In this document: piece after piece, positions 12,810 to 25,213 of the stretch | Numbering within the stretch: position 1 is the stretch's first letter | How the letters are laid out: each line of letters opens with the position of its first letter | From: Tetradesmus obliquus | Lineage: Eukaryota > Chlorophyta > Chlorophyceae > Sphaeropleales > Scenedesmaceae | Assembly (NCBI GenBank): GCA_030272155.1 | Contig: CP126194.1 | Span: 1,975,501-2,039,500, forward strand | Reading direction: 5' to 3' | DNA: 64,000 nucleotides | The notes under the pieces: model-generated | The model's database searches: none | Seen by the model: only the letters and a program-made list of their open reading frames with translations | What the model was told of the DNA's origin: nothing | Position numbers and translations under genes: made by a program

Positions 12810-12864
12810 GCAGCCGCCGGCAACAGCAGGTGGCGGCTCTCTGTGCAGAATCATGAAGTGTTGA
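9636..12864 (+). CDS. Major facilitator superfamily transporter, drug:H+ antiporter (DHA1) type
   Basis: Seven exons fit by phase: 9636-10050, 10284-10354, 10648-10688, 10973-11124, 11338-11437, 11770-11885, 12038-12864 (1722 nt, 573 residues from the first Met). A second in-frame Met at 9660 is equally possible. Residues 1-110 are a soluble, Ser-rich N-terminus. Membrane helices follow, beginning YAIIYISAVAAILAPLS with the TMYLPALRPIQADL segment typical of DHA1 carriers. Motif A is GPLSDWLGRRTAF (about 177-189), and GPLLGGVLSDHFGWR carries the motif-C-like GP and Arg pattern after helix 5. A charged loop (ETTQYRALRRLRATDP) precedes the second half. The C-terminus is a short Gln run. Such carriers export small molecules by proton antiport at the plasma or vacuolar membrane; the substrate cannot be read from sequence. 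Confidence 0.88.
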
Positions 12865-14358
12865 AGCTGCTTGTGTCATGCACCAGGCAGAGCTGCAGCC
12901 GCAAACTGCATGCTAGATCCTTATCATTGAAAGTGCCAAGCCGTGTGATGGGTGGGGCAGAGCAAGGCTACTGGAGCTCAGCAGTTGGCAAGCTAGATGG
13001 TCTTGCATGGATCGTGTGTGTGGCTTCTTTGTATTGCAGCACCTGGCATGCATAGACATGTCGCATTCGGCATGCGGTCAGAGTATGGGTGAGAATCTAG
13101 CATGCGGTAGGAATATGGGAGTAAGCCTTGTTCAAGTGTGTGCTGAGGTAGCACGCTACGTACTGCACTGCTGGCCAGCTGCACAAATTGTGCAGCTGCT
13201 GGCCATCTGGCCAATGACGCAGGATGGTCCGTTGCTGGTATGCAATGAGCAGGATCAGCTTTTGATTGTCTGCTGTGACATTGCAGCCCTTGAGATCATC
13301 CATTGCATTGAAACTCATCTTTTGCCACTTGTCATTGCATATGAACCCGCAGCTTTCAGGAATGATAGTGTTTGTGCATGGCTGCATCGTCACTGCTGCA
13401 TCGTCACTGCAAGTAGCAGCCCTCCTAGCAGACTAGACTGGTCCTGGTGCTTCTCCGCACAGCTGTCGTGTAGTATCCCCCGTTGGATGGACCCCTGGTA
13501 CCCTTCTTACCCTTCCTTTGTGCTTGGCGTCCAGTGTCGTTGGTGTGCAAGCACACTCTGTGCACTGCACACTGGCTGCACTCAGGGGTCCAGGTGCTGC
13601 TGGCAGTAGTGTTTTCTTCTGCACCCAAAAGCAGTGCAGGTGCAGGTATCGTATGATGATGTGCTCAAAGTCATCTTTACATCAAGCTAGTTCATGGCTT
13701 CCACAGGATTGCTATGCAGGAGGGGTTGTTGCACGGATGTTTCCATCTGCAGATGTATGCATTGGCACTTTGAATCAGCAGAGGTGCCAGCTGTCCCTTC
13801 GACGGGTCGCAATGCAGCTGCCGTGAAAGCTGTCCGCACTTATTTTGCTTGTTGGTTTATGTGGCTAAAAATGCCTGCCGTGCTGCCTCCGTACTGCATT
13901 GGCACCGAAGCTGTGAGCTCAGCTTGCCTGTGCGGGATCGAACTGCGTTGCTCCACTCACCTTCGGCGACAATCGTTCAAGCCACAGCAGTAGTACATCG
14001 CTGATGATAGCACCGTGGTCAGTTCAACAGCAGCGAAGACAGCAGAAGTCCAAAGTTGCCGCCAACAAAACGCACGCACGACAACGTGCAAAGATGCCAT
14101 TACGTACAGAGTAAGAGTCTTACTGAAGATTAACATGCATCATCATCTTACATAGCAGTCCCAAATTTCGCCAGCAGGCCGTGTGCAGTCTTGTGCTTCA
14201 GACAACGTACTCTGTGCCATCCCGAACCACTAGTGGCACTGCAGTGCTTTGTGTGTCTTGGACGAGCTTTAAAGTCATCAAAAGCTGCGCGGGATATGGA
14301 ACATTGTGGAATTGTAAGATGAGCTGTGATTGCACTTCTGCCTCCGTGCAGCAGGTGC
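12865..14358. other. Intergenic, 1.5 kb; no gene seen
   Basis: It contains the MFS 3' end and the GH16 promoter. There are some short imperfect direct repeats near 13070-13125 (gcatgcggt...atatggg), and a short inverted repeat at 13172-13204. The open frames here (for example 13007-13609) are Cys/Trp-rich with no family signature. Confidence 0.6.
13172..13204. repeat. Short near-perfect inverted repeat (hairpin)
   Basis: The arms ggccagctgcacaa and ttgtgcagctgctggcc pair across an A/T-only centre, with two unpaired bases. It lies about 300 bases after the MFS stop, so a role in 3' end structure is possible but unproven. Confidence 0.6.
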
Positions 14359-17300
14359 ATGTGGCTGCTGCTGGCACTGGCGCTACTGTCTAGGCTGACC
14401 AGCAGCAGCGCTCAGGGAATGTCTACCAACAGGATGTCGGCCCCCTTGCTGGATGACTTAGCTCTGGCTGCCACTGCGTCAGGGACAACCACAGCAAGTG
14501 CAGGCATCCAGACAGCAGCAGATGCAGCCAGCCGTCTTGGTGTGGCACCGGCAGGCGCAGCAGCAGCTGCCAACAGCAATGCAAGCAGCATTGGCCTCGG
14601 GTCCTACATTGGCTGCTTCAATGCCAGCAGCGATTGGGGCCTGACTGTTGCAGAGAGCTCTACGCTGGTGAGATCAGGGTGCAGCACATCTTGGCTTCTG
14701 CTGGGCCCAATGCAGTAAATATGTGGTTCATTAGTGCCGTGCTGCGAGCGCGCAGGAGCCGCAAGCATACCCACTTGCTCACAGCCTGCTGTAACCAGAG
14801 GCAGCAAGCTATAAGACGTGCCTGCATGCAGGCACTTCTCAGCAGCACTCTGCACTCTGCACGCCGTTTGCTACTGCTTCTTCAATTCTTTGAATGGGCC
14901 AAGCCTGTCACTTTCATGCTGCCACAGCCAACACACACCGCTGTGAACACACCCATAATTCACATGCTGCATGTGCAGGAGTTGGCCTACGATGCAGCAA
15001 CCATCGGCAACTGCAGCGCCTTTTGTGCAGCCAGCTTTTACAGCTTGGCCATCATCTCGCCTGACTGGCGCTGCCGCTGCAGCATGCAGCTGCCTGATGA
15101 GGCTGACAGGTGGAGGGATGACAACTGCACAGCCGCGGCTGGGGCAGCGGCTGACGGCGTGCCAGCAGCGGTGTACTATCTGCATGCAGGTGCGCACGCA
15201 TCACAATTGAACGAGCACACAGCATGCATGGCTTGCAGCTGGCATCAAAAAAACGTTATAAAAAGGACGAGGAAAAAAAGGACATTATCTCAATGCATTG
15301 AGGCATATGCCTGTCATGCCGCGTTGAGCTTCATCACGGCTAAAGCCCTGCCGTCAGGCAGCCTTCGCCTGCCGGTGCCTGCTCAGCCTGATAGATGCAT
15401 TGCTAGAGAGGCACGTTGCTGCTAGAGACGCACGGCTTATCAGCAACCCCGCTGCAGACAGTTGCATCCAGTAACCAAGTGTGCCTTGCGATGCCATGTG
15501 TGCCTGCAGCCTCCAACAGCAGCGAGTGCCGCCTGGCCAACCTGGACTTCAATAAAAACAACTGGAACATTGCCTACAGCCCAGAGTGAGTTAACAGTGC
15601 AATTTGTGACAAAGCCGCAAGCACTGCAAGCTGCCAGTGTCTCCCATGTCTACATCGTTGCCTCAGGCTCATGTGTGCAGCTGTGGTTGCAGTGCAGTAG
15701 CAGGCTTCTGTTGAAGCAGTGCTGCAAAGAATTCACCGCTGCAGACATGTCGGCGGCCGGCGGCGCCATTTGAAAAGTCATCACAGAGAAACATGTGGCC
15801 AGAACCAAGGGGGGGGGGGCACTTTCTCCACTGACAGCATCATCATCCCTTTTTGGCTGGCGACTGTAGAACATCTTATATACTATATAAATTAACTACT
15901 GCAAGTTTTTACAGGGGTTCTGAGGTGGTTTCGGGGAGGGGGGGTGGGTGGGTGTCTGGGGGCCCACTAACTTTCTTGTCTTGGGGGTCCGAACTTTATT
16001 GCCAGGAGCCCGATGAAGGCAAGAGTGGGCTCATATGAAAGCTTAGGTCATGTACTGTTGTTTGCACACGGTTTGGTATCCTGGCCATAAATACCAGAGG
16101 ATAACAAGGTGGCAGACAGACGCCGAGACGCGCCCGGGGTGGCGGCAGTAGCAGTACAGCAGAGACATCAGATCGTTCGGGTGATGTTGCAACCACGCCA
16201 AAGCACGGCTTTTAGGGTCCAGAAATGATATAATAGCTATAACAATATATATATGTGTAATTCTGGGGCCTGACAGCGCACATTTCTGCAGTGGGGTGGG
16301 GGGGTGGGGGGTGTCTAGAGTCGTCAAGGTTTTTTATGATGATGTCCCACACTTTCTTGCGTGCCCCCCCCCCCCCCTGCCAGAACACCATGTTTTCTGC
16401 GCATTGGGCTGCTGCTGCTCCCAGGAATGTCGTCTTTGACCGCATAAACAGCAGCAGCAACAGCAGCCAGCTGTCTGTGAGGCTCAAGGGCACCACAGGC
16501 TCCCGCCTCAGGAGCAAGGGCGGCGACCAGCTGTATGGTGCGTGGCAGGTGCAGGCCAAAGTGACAGGCGCACCTGGCGCTGTGACTGCTTTCTACCTGA
16601 GGTGAGCCTCCTGGCTGAAGGAGGCGACCTGCTGCCACCGTGCCTGCCTCGTGCGTATGGTGCTGTTTCTGCTGCTTGGCCTTCTTACGTCTGCCTTTAG
16701 AATGCGACACAAGTACATTTGTGGTCTGCTGCACACATGAAGCGTCAAACACATGGTGCGGGGTTATGTTTCAGCAGGTTTCCCAGTCATGTACAGCCCA
16801 CGGCCTGCCATGCATGTGTTGCCCTGCAGGTCCAATGACGTGTATCCGAATGACAAGGCCGGCAACTTCTCAGAAATCGACGTGGAGTGGCTCAATGGCA
16901 ACCCAGCCAGAGAGCCGGGCTCACTCTGGTTCAACGCCTTCACAGAGTGAGTTAGCCTGACGTGGCAGACGGCAGGCGTGTGACGTGACATGTGGGGCGC
17001 TGCATGCACAGGATGACACCCGAATGAAGCATATAATGTAGGCCAGACGGGCTCACATGTGGGTCTTGGCACCACCTGAAGATGCACATTGAGGAAGTGC
17101 TGGTGCCAGCTATGGCATTTCACTGCCAAGTTATGCCTCCTGCAGAGCTGCGCACTCTTTGGGCCGAACCAGCACCAACAGACCCACACATTTTGCTGCA
17201 TGCTGCACGTGCAGCTCCAACAACACGTAACCAACAGACTGGGGTCGAATGTTTCACCTGTCGTTCTTTGATGTGCGTGCAGCTCTAACAGCACAGGGGA

Positions 17301-18678
17301 GCTGCTCATCCCGCCGCCTGTGTACCAGACACTGCTGGGCTGGCCTGCCAACAAGACAGCAATCAAAAGTTTTGTCACATACACAATTAACTGGTGAGAA
17401 GTGCCACGTGATCGGCTATGCAATTCTACTGTACAGCTGTTGGGTGCAGCTCATGCAATGGCCTACGGAGGCAGGAACTTTACAGCGTGCCGTGCACTGC
17501 GTAAGTATTAACTGGTGATCCAGCTACCAGTAACACGTCTAAACAACAGAAGCATGTAGGCTTTGATGTTGAGACGCTGTCGCTGCTCTGCTGCTGCTTT
17601 CCGCTGCTGCTGCTGCTGCTGCTGTTGCAGGCAACCCATGCATGTGACGTGGGCGGTTGATGGCAAGACCCTGCGCACCATGCGCAATGGCGAGTTCAGG
17701 ACCTGGTTCGACATGGGGGGCAAGGAACAAAGGTAGGTGTTTGCCAGACATAGGGTATGGCGTCCAACAGACTTCTGCCAGCCAACCATCAGCTGTTGAC
17801 ATTCGGTACGGCTGATGGCAGCTGCTCAACAGTTGAGTACTGCAGTGCTTGTTCACTTGCAGCTGCCGACATCTGCCAACATACAATGGTCAGACACGCT
17901 GTTGTTGGCAGCATCATGCAGCCTTTTGATGCAGCCCTATGAGCCTCTCGTTGGCTTCCCTATGAGCCTCTCGTTGGCTTCCCTATGAGCCTCTCGTTGG
18001 CTTCCCTATGAGCCTCTCGTTGGCTCCCTATGAGCCTCTCGTTGGCTCCCTATGAGCCTCTCGTTGGCTCCCTATGAGCCTCTCGTTGGCTCCCTATGAG
18101 CCTCTCGTTGGCTCCTGACTGGGGTTCCCACTCACCCTATGAGCCTCTCGTTGGCTCCTGACTGGGGTTCCCACTCCCCCTATGAGCCTCTCGTTGGCTC
18201 CTGACTGGGGTTCCCACTCCTCGTTGAGTGGAGCATGTAATGTAATGTAATGTTGATTCTCAGCGACAAACACTTGCTTGGGTCAAGCATGCTGGCCAGA
18301 ACGCTGCAGGCTGAATTGCCACAGGCTCTGCTTGCTTGCCATTTTAGCCTGACACTGCTGAGCATCGCTTCCGCTTCCGCTTCCGCTGCTGCTGCTGCTG
18401 CTGCTGCTGTGCTTGCCGCATGCACCACCGTTGTCGCTGACAGTGCTGTATTCCAAAGCCCCAACCTGCCCTCCCGCGCTACCATCAGCATGTGGACCGA
18501 CAGCAGCAGAGGCAAGAAGCCTGCAGATATGTTTGGAGGCGTGTTGGATGCAAAGAAGGGTCCTTACTTCAGCTACTTCAAGCAGATGCGGCGCGTGCTG
18601 TGTGATAAGCTGCTGCCAGCTCGAGCGCAGGCTGCAGCAGGGCCTGCCTGGCTGACGGCAGCAGTCAAGGGAGCGTGA
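14359..18678 (+). CDS. Secreted WSC-domain plus GH16 family glycoside hydrolase
   Basis: Eight exons fit by phase: 14359-14667, 14979-15189, 15510-15585, 16425-16601, 16830-16946, 17283-17393, 17631-17732, 18444-18678 (1338 nt, 445 residues). The start was chosen because MWLLLALALLSRLTSSSAQ is a good signal peptide; a Met 11 codons upstream is in frame. A WSC domain spans about 75-172 (GSYIGCF, then CSAFCAASF and WRCRCS, with the Cys pattern of the family). The GH16 beta-jelly roll follows: LYGAWQVQAKV, then the catalytic E-I-D-V-E-W at 273-278 with E273, D275 and E277 as the expected nucleophile, helper and acid/base, and HVTWAVDG. GH16 enzymes cleave or transfer beta-1,3/1,4 glucans or galactans, and WSC domains bind glycans, so a cell-wall role is likely. 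The substrate is unknown. The last acceptor (18444) is less certain than the others. Confidence 0.85.
15809..16377. repeat. G-run-bounded inserted-looking segment in GH16 intron 3
   Basis: This 569-base piece starts with 11 G and ends with 14 C. Just inside both ends are related inverted sequences (catcatcatccctttttgg near 15838, and aaggttttttatgatgatg near 16326). Two G-rich blocks (15935-15962 and 16292-16314) are direct repeats of each other. Base composition differs from the CAG/CTG-rich surroundings. It could be a foldback element, but no target-site duplication was found. Confidence 0.45.
17936..18222 (+). repeat. Two-tier minisatellite in the last GH16 intron
   Basis: Ten copies of tatgagcctctcgttggc begin at 17937, 17961, 17984, 18007, 18029, 18051, 18073, 18095, 18138 and 18181. 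The first spacings are 23-24, then 22 bases. The last copies have a 43-base unit that adds tcctgactggggttcccac. Confidence 0.93.
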
Positions 18679-19598
18679 CTTTCTGTGTGAACATCATAAC
18701 GGATGTTGAGGTGCCAGTACGCCTCAGTAGGCAAAGCATCACCTGAGCTTGGAGCAGCAGCTGTGCCCTGGGAGGTGATGGCAGGGGCTTGCTAAGGGCC
18801 TAGGGGGCTTGCAGCATCATCAGCAGCAGCAGTGGTGCCATTCAGTGCTGATGGTGAGCTGTTTTGCAGCGGCTTGGCAAGCCGTGGCTGTGTGACTGCA
18901 GCAACTTGCTCAGCATAGGCTATGCTGCTGTGACACATTGGTGCCGGCACTGCGATCTGTCAGAGCAGATGGCTAGGGGGACAAATAATGCGTTGTATTT
19001 TCAACGCGGTTCAATTCACATTTCAAGCACAGTTTGTGGCATGTCGGTCTACTGTCTTACTGGCAGCTAAGCTCAAACTGCCTTCTTCTTTGTCAAGCAG
19101 TGCTACACTGTAGCCTTGAGCTGCAGCCATGTAGCCTCTGTGCTTGTCACTTCCCGAATTGTTTTGGAGCGTCGCAATCAACAAGCTGCTGCACCTCCTA
19201 CCTCTGCAGAGCCGGCCTCTGTCAACATGTTGCGCTGTATGTACAGCGCTGCTAATCCATGCAGGCAATAGGGTAGATTGATGGTTGAATGGATTACAGT
19301 TTGCCCAATAGCAACACAGCCAGGAGACGAAATCAATCAAAACCCAGACTACTACTGCTAGTTCTACAGCACAGTTGTCTGCTGGATGCCCACTACAGTA
19401 TCATAACGAACCAGGGTTGCAAACTGCACATAATGAAATTATGTGCTGTCCCCAAGTCCCCACATTGAACAGCACCTGCAATATCTAAATAATAAAAATC
19501 AAACGACCCGCAGCCAGGCAACACACCCAGCTACACCATTGCAAACGCAGGGAGCACAGCACCTGCCACCCTGCCTAAGCTAAAATGGACGGCTGCAA
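18679..19598. other. Convergent 3' region between the GH16 and giant-protein genes
   Basis: About 0.9 kb that should hold both 3' UTRs. No gene seen. The part near 19430-19520 is A/T-richer (aataataaaaatcaaac). A minus-strand TGTAA, the usual green algal poly(A) signal, lies at about 19293-19297, 300 bases after the giant gene stop. Confidence 0.5.
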
Positions 19599-22500
19599 TC
19601 ACCCCCTGCTGCCACTGCTGCTCCTATGCGAGACAACACTGCCGCCAGCTGTGCAGTCGGTTGCCGCTTCACTGCCCTCCCCATACAGCAAGCGCTGCAG
19701 CAAGACAGAAGCTTGCGCCCCTAGCGTCTGCTGGCTAGGCTCCAACGACACCCTGCTGTGCATGCTCTGCTGTGCACTGCCTGTGCTGCCAGCAGCAGCA
19801 CTCGCCCAGCTATTCTCTGCACCAGCTGAGGAGCGCCGCCGGCTAGGCCGCTGCTGCTGCTGCTGCAAGCGCTGAGTAGACAGCTGCCTAGATAGCGGAC
19901 CTTGATCCAGCTGCCGCTGCTGCTGCTGTTGTTGCTGCTGCCGCTCTGCTGCTGCTGGCACACTGCTGCCTTGCCTAGCACCTGCTGCTGCTGCCCTGCT
20001 GCTGCCAGGTGCTGCTGCGGCCCTTGCACCAGCACTTGCCAGCGATTCTCCTACTGTGGAGCCATGGCTAGATCTCAGCATACCTCTCCTATCCGCCCCC
20101 ACACCAGCAGCAGCTGCAGCACCAGCAGCCGGTCCTGCTGCAGGTGCAACAGCCGCAAGCACTGACACAGGGTTGCTGCCGCTGCCAGTGCGGCCAAGCA
20201 AGCCCCGCCTGCTGCAAGCTGCGGAGCCAGCAGCCGCAGTAGCAGGCACATCTGGTGATTCCCCAACTGAGCTGCGCCGCAGCTGCCGCATTGCTGCGAG
20301 TGCTGCCAGGCGGCCAGCGAGCAGCGGACCTAGCTGCGGCTGGGGCCCTGCAGTTGCATGCAGCAGCGAGCGAGCATTTGTCAGTTGAGCTCCAAGGTTT
20401 CATACCAGCACTGGCATACTCCCTGGTCTAAGGTGAGGTGCTTTCTTGTGACGCGTGCACACTTGGAAGTGATGCTTAGGGTGCAGTAAGCTCCAACATT
20501 GAGCAATGCAAGCAGACTGGCTTATCCTCCATGCATTGCACAGCTCACCTGCCGCTGCTTGAGGACCTGCACCCCGCTGCTGCTGCTGCTGCTGCTGCTG
20601 GCTGGAGGCTGCCCGACCGCTGTGCTGCCCCACAGTGCCTGCTGCACTGGTGGTGCGTGCGTGGCGCTGGCTGTCGGGCTGTGCCAGCAGCTGGTTCAGC
20701 AGCAGCTCCTGCGTCAGCTGCAGCGCCTGCGCACACATGCATGTGTTCACAGCGCAGCAGGCGGCCAAACTCATGCCGCGTTGAAGTTATTTGCTCTAGT
20801 CCAGCATTTGTTCAGACATGTATGGCTAATCTGTGAGCTGCGGAAACATAAACATAAAGAAGTCAAAACATGCACTATGGTTCCCAAGCTGCGACAGGCA
20901 CAAGACCGCTACCACCCTGCAGGAAAGCATCACCCCTGCACACAGTCCCTGCGCCTGCATGCCTCGCATCATACCAGCCACGCACCTGTGGCCCTGTGAT
21001 GTCCAGCGATGCAGCCAGATGCTCCACACTCGCAGCCAGCTGGTGTGCCAGCTCCAGCTCAGGCCCCAGGCTGCCAGTGGAGCAGCGCAGCCCTGCTGCC
21101 CCACTGCCCCCACGTGCCCAGGAGACAGCAGCAGCGCCATGTGACACAGCACCAATTGCAGCTGAGCCGGCAGTGCTGTCAACAGATCTGGCATCAGTCG
21201 GCCACAGGCCTTGTGCTAGGCCGGCTAGCAGGTGGAAGGACCGCCTGAAGTCTGCTGCTGCAGCAGGCGGGCGCAGGCCTGCTGCTGCTGCTGCTGCTGC
21301 TCCGGGCTGGGTAGCTCTTACTGCTCTTTCTCCAGCAGCGCTGCTGACCAGTCCGCTGCCATCTGCACTGGACTCGGACTCAGGTGCTGCTGCAGGGTCT
21401 GCAAAGCTATGAAAGCCGGGTCCTGGGCCCAGCAGCGCACCATGCGACTGCATGACTGCATCCTGCTGGCTGTCCAGAGACAGCCGAGAGCTCTCAGGCC
21501 CTCCGAGCACCTCTTGCTGCTGCTGCTGCCAGCTGGCGTGGCTGTTGTCACTGGGCTGAATGTCCAGGGTTTCGGTGCTGGCAGCAAGAAGCGTGGGTGT
21601 CTCCAGCATCTGCTGCACAGAGGCTAGCAATGAGCTGCGGCTGAGGCTGCCCCTGCCACCTGCAAGCGCTTTACTGCCTGCTGAAGCAACAGATGAGGAG
21701 ACAGAAGCAGCCAGGCTGCCTGCTGTCACCTGGTGTTTCTGCTGCTGCTGCTGCTGCTCACCACGGCTGCCGCTGCTGTGGTGTCTGCTGTGGCTGCCAC
21801 TGCTGCTGCCGCTGGCCTCCCGGCTCAGCTGCTGCTGCTGCTGCTGCTGCTGCTGTTCTTCAACAACCAGCAGTTGCGGTTCTTGCCCACTTGCTTCACC
21901 ACCCAGCTGGCTGCGCTGCTGCTGCTGCTTGCGTGTGAGCAGCTGCGCCACAGCCTCCTCACAGGATCCAGCAGACCCTGGCCTGCTGCTGCTGTTGCTG
22001 GCTCGCAGTTTGGCAGCCAGCAGCGCCTCCATGCTTGCCCGCACAGATGCACGGCCAGCCAGGCTCTCCCTACTGGGCTCAGCACTAATGCATTGAACTG
22101 ACTCAACTGCAGCGCCCTGCTGCTGCTGTGGTTGCGGCGAGCACTGATCCCGCTGCTGCAGGTCATGCTGCTGCTGCTGCAGCTCCAGCTCTGTCTGCAG
22201 CGCCTGGTTGTTCAGGTTGAAGCTGTCAACGCCTTCCCCACTCTTCTCAGGAGTGCCGCCTGCATGGCCAGGCGCAGCAGCTAACCCAGCAGCACCAGCT
22301 GCTGCCTTGGCCCGTAAGGCAGCAGGTGACAAGCCAGCCCCTAGATCTACAGAGCTCAAGTTGTATGTTCTGGCATACTCCTGGATCTTGGCTAGCTTGG
22401 TGGGGCTCATGCTACCTTCATATCCGAAGCCTGCCAGGTCTGCTGCAGCATGCACCATGGCCAAGTGCTGCGGCTTCAAGGTCAGCTCATGCTCAGACGG

Positions 22501-23305
22501 CTCAACCCCTGCTGCTGCTGCCGCGCTAGCGTCCACCCCGCTGTGCTGCCGCTGCATGCCAGCTGCTGCCGCGCCAGCTGTGCTAGCCTCACGCTGAATG
22601 ATCTGCTGCTGCTGCTGTAGCCGGTACAGCGCAGCTGGTGATGTCAGGCCGTGCCTTAGTGGGCTACCTAGTGGACTTGTAGGTGGCTCCAGCTGACCTA
22701 CGCCTAGCTGCAGCCCTGAGTGCTGCGCTACCAGCCGGCCTGCTGCTGCTGCTGCTGTGCCAGCTAGCTGCACACCCGCACCCTGCTGCTCTGCTGCTGC
22801 CACTGCTGCAAGCACAGCATCCAAGCCATCGGGATTGTCAGCAGGCATTGCAGTGTGCAGCGGTGACTCAGCAGGTGACATGGGGTAATACTCTGGCATA
22901 TCTGACTTGGCGCGCCTGTGCCGCATCCTGCCGACGCGTGCCGCTGCTGCTGCTGCGCGGGCGCCAGGTGACACCCCGCCCACGCCATCGCCAGCAGCAG
23001 CGCTAGCAACAGCACCGCCGCCGCTGCCTGTGCTGCACACCCGCCGAGCAGCACCCAGCAGTTGGCCTGAAGCGCCAGCAGCAGCAGCCGCGGCGAGCAG
23101 CGGGTCCGCTGCGCCAGATGAGCTGCTGCCAGCCCCTGCTTTTGCTGCTGCTGCTGCTTGTGCAGCTGTGCTGGATGCTGCTGCCCTGGTTGGTGTCCCA
23201 GGTGAGTGCCCTAAGCTTGAGGCAGGCCTTGCAGCTGGCACAGCCATCTGAGGAGAGCAGCCCAGCTGAGGAGACGACGCCTCAAAAGCAGGGCTGGCTG
23301 GCGAG

Positions 23306-23338
<33 letters not shown>

Positions 23339-25177
23339 GATGAGGCTGCCCTGAGGTGCAAGTTGCGCCTGTGGCTCGACAGCGGTGAAGCCGCCACAGG
23401 GCGCTGCTGCTGCTGCTGCTGCTGCACGCTGTGCTCCTCTAGATGCTGCAGGTATGGTGACCCTAGCCGGTTGGCCAGGCCTGCTGCTGCTGCTGGAAGC
23501 AGCTCTGGCTGCTGGTGGTCGCCTGAGGCAGTTGAAGCTTTACTAGGGTCCTGCTGGAGTGGGCCGAGCACACTTGGCTGGGTGCTGTCCTTGCCTGCTG
23601 CTGCTGCTGCTACTGCTGCAGGCCGTGCTGAAGCTCCGCCTACGTGGCTGTGACCTGGCAGCTGCAGCTGCTGCTGCTCGGCCTGTTGAGCTAGGCCCTG
23701 GCCAGCTGCAGCAGCAGCAGCTTGCTCAGCAGGGCTGTGGGGCCGGGCAGCTGCAGCAGTGCCAGCTGCAGCAGCAAACATGCGCGGCAGCGAGCCAGCA
23801 CTGTTGCCCCTGCGCAGCAGGCCAGATGACAGCGGCCCCTGCGCTTTCACCGCTGCAATGGCTGCTGTCAGTGCTGCACCATTCCCTGCAGCAGCTGCCG
23901 CTGCTGGCTTGGGATCTACGAGCTGCTGCTGCTGCAAGCTGCCTGTGCTGCTGCTACGCTGCATTCCATTACTGTCCTCGGCTACTGCTGCTGGCCGTTG
24001 TGACCTGTGGCCAGGGATAGGCGTTGGGGTTGCTGCAGCAGCGCGCAGAGCGCTAGTGTGGCTCATTAGTTGTATGCTGTCAGCTACACATGGCTCCCTC
24101 TGCAGCCTCCAGCTGCTGCTGCTGCTGTGGCCCTGCTCACTTGACTCTGCAGCCGACTGTGCAGCTGCGGCTGAGCGATTTGTGGAGTTGCCAGAGTGCG
24201 CTGCTGCTGCTGCTGCTGCTGCTGCTGTGCTGCCGCTGCTGGTGTCACCCTTGCTGCACTGCTGGCGCTCGCTGGCTGCCGCATTGCTGCTGCCACAGCT
24301 GCCATGGCTCGTGGCTGGCCTCGCTTTAGCAAGCTCTGGAGTCACTCCAAGTACCGGCAGGTGACGCGGCATCTTATCAAGCACAGATCCTGCGGTGTGG
24401 GGCCTTGCAGCATGCTGCTGCTGCTGCTGCTGCTGCTTGGCGCTGCTGCTGCTGCTGGCTGGGCTGCTGGCCTCGGCACCTGCTACTGCCTTGCCTCCTG
24501 ATGCTGCTGCTGTAGCTGCTGCTCTGCCAGTGCCTGCTGTGTGCTGGCTAGAATCCCGCACCTCATGCGTATCTGACTGCTCTGCTCTGACTGCAGCTGC
24601 TGCTGCATTCGCCTCAGCTGCCCTGAGCATATCAGCCATGAGGTTCTTACGCACCCCAAGCACTTCGTCCTCAACGCCAGCTGCTGCTGCTGCGCCCTGT
24701 TTGGTGCGCGGGTGCGTCTTGCTGCTGCGCCTGCCCCCTGAGCCGCCAGAGCCAGGCAGCATGGAATGCAGCGGCGCAAAGGCGCTGTAGGGGCTAGCAG
24801 CGCCTGCAGCAGTACTAGACCTTGCAGCACTCCCTCGCGCTGCTGTCACTGCTGCTGCAGAGTCCGCAACATCTGCTGCAGCAGCACTGCCACGCAGCTC
24901 ACCCCCTGCCTCAGCTCCCGCTGCTGCCCCGGCTGCCGCTGTACTGCCAGACACTGCCGGCTGCGCAACTGCAGCAGCAGCAGCAGTCTGCTGTGGCAGG
25001 GCCGAGCCAGCTGCCAGCAGGCCAGGCACCCCTGGCCCCGCCAGCTTGCCTGGAGTGCCAGCCATACTCAAGGAGCCCCGCGAGCCTGCTGACCTGCCAG
25101 CATGCAGCGGGCTGAAGTTCACTGCGGAACTCCTGCGAGGGGCCACCTGGGGGCTGCCTGGCAGCACCACTGCCAGC

Positions 25178-25213
<36 letters not shown>

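Noticed and set aside
15996-16327. Minus-strand open frames inside GH16 intron 3, possibly from a transposon
   Set aside because: Short, with no recognisable domain; kept only as part of the unusual intron segment.
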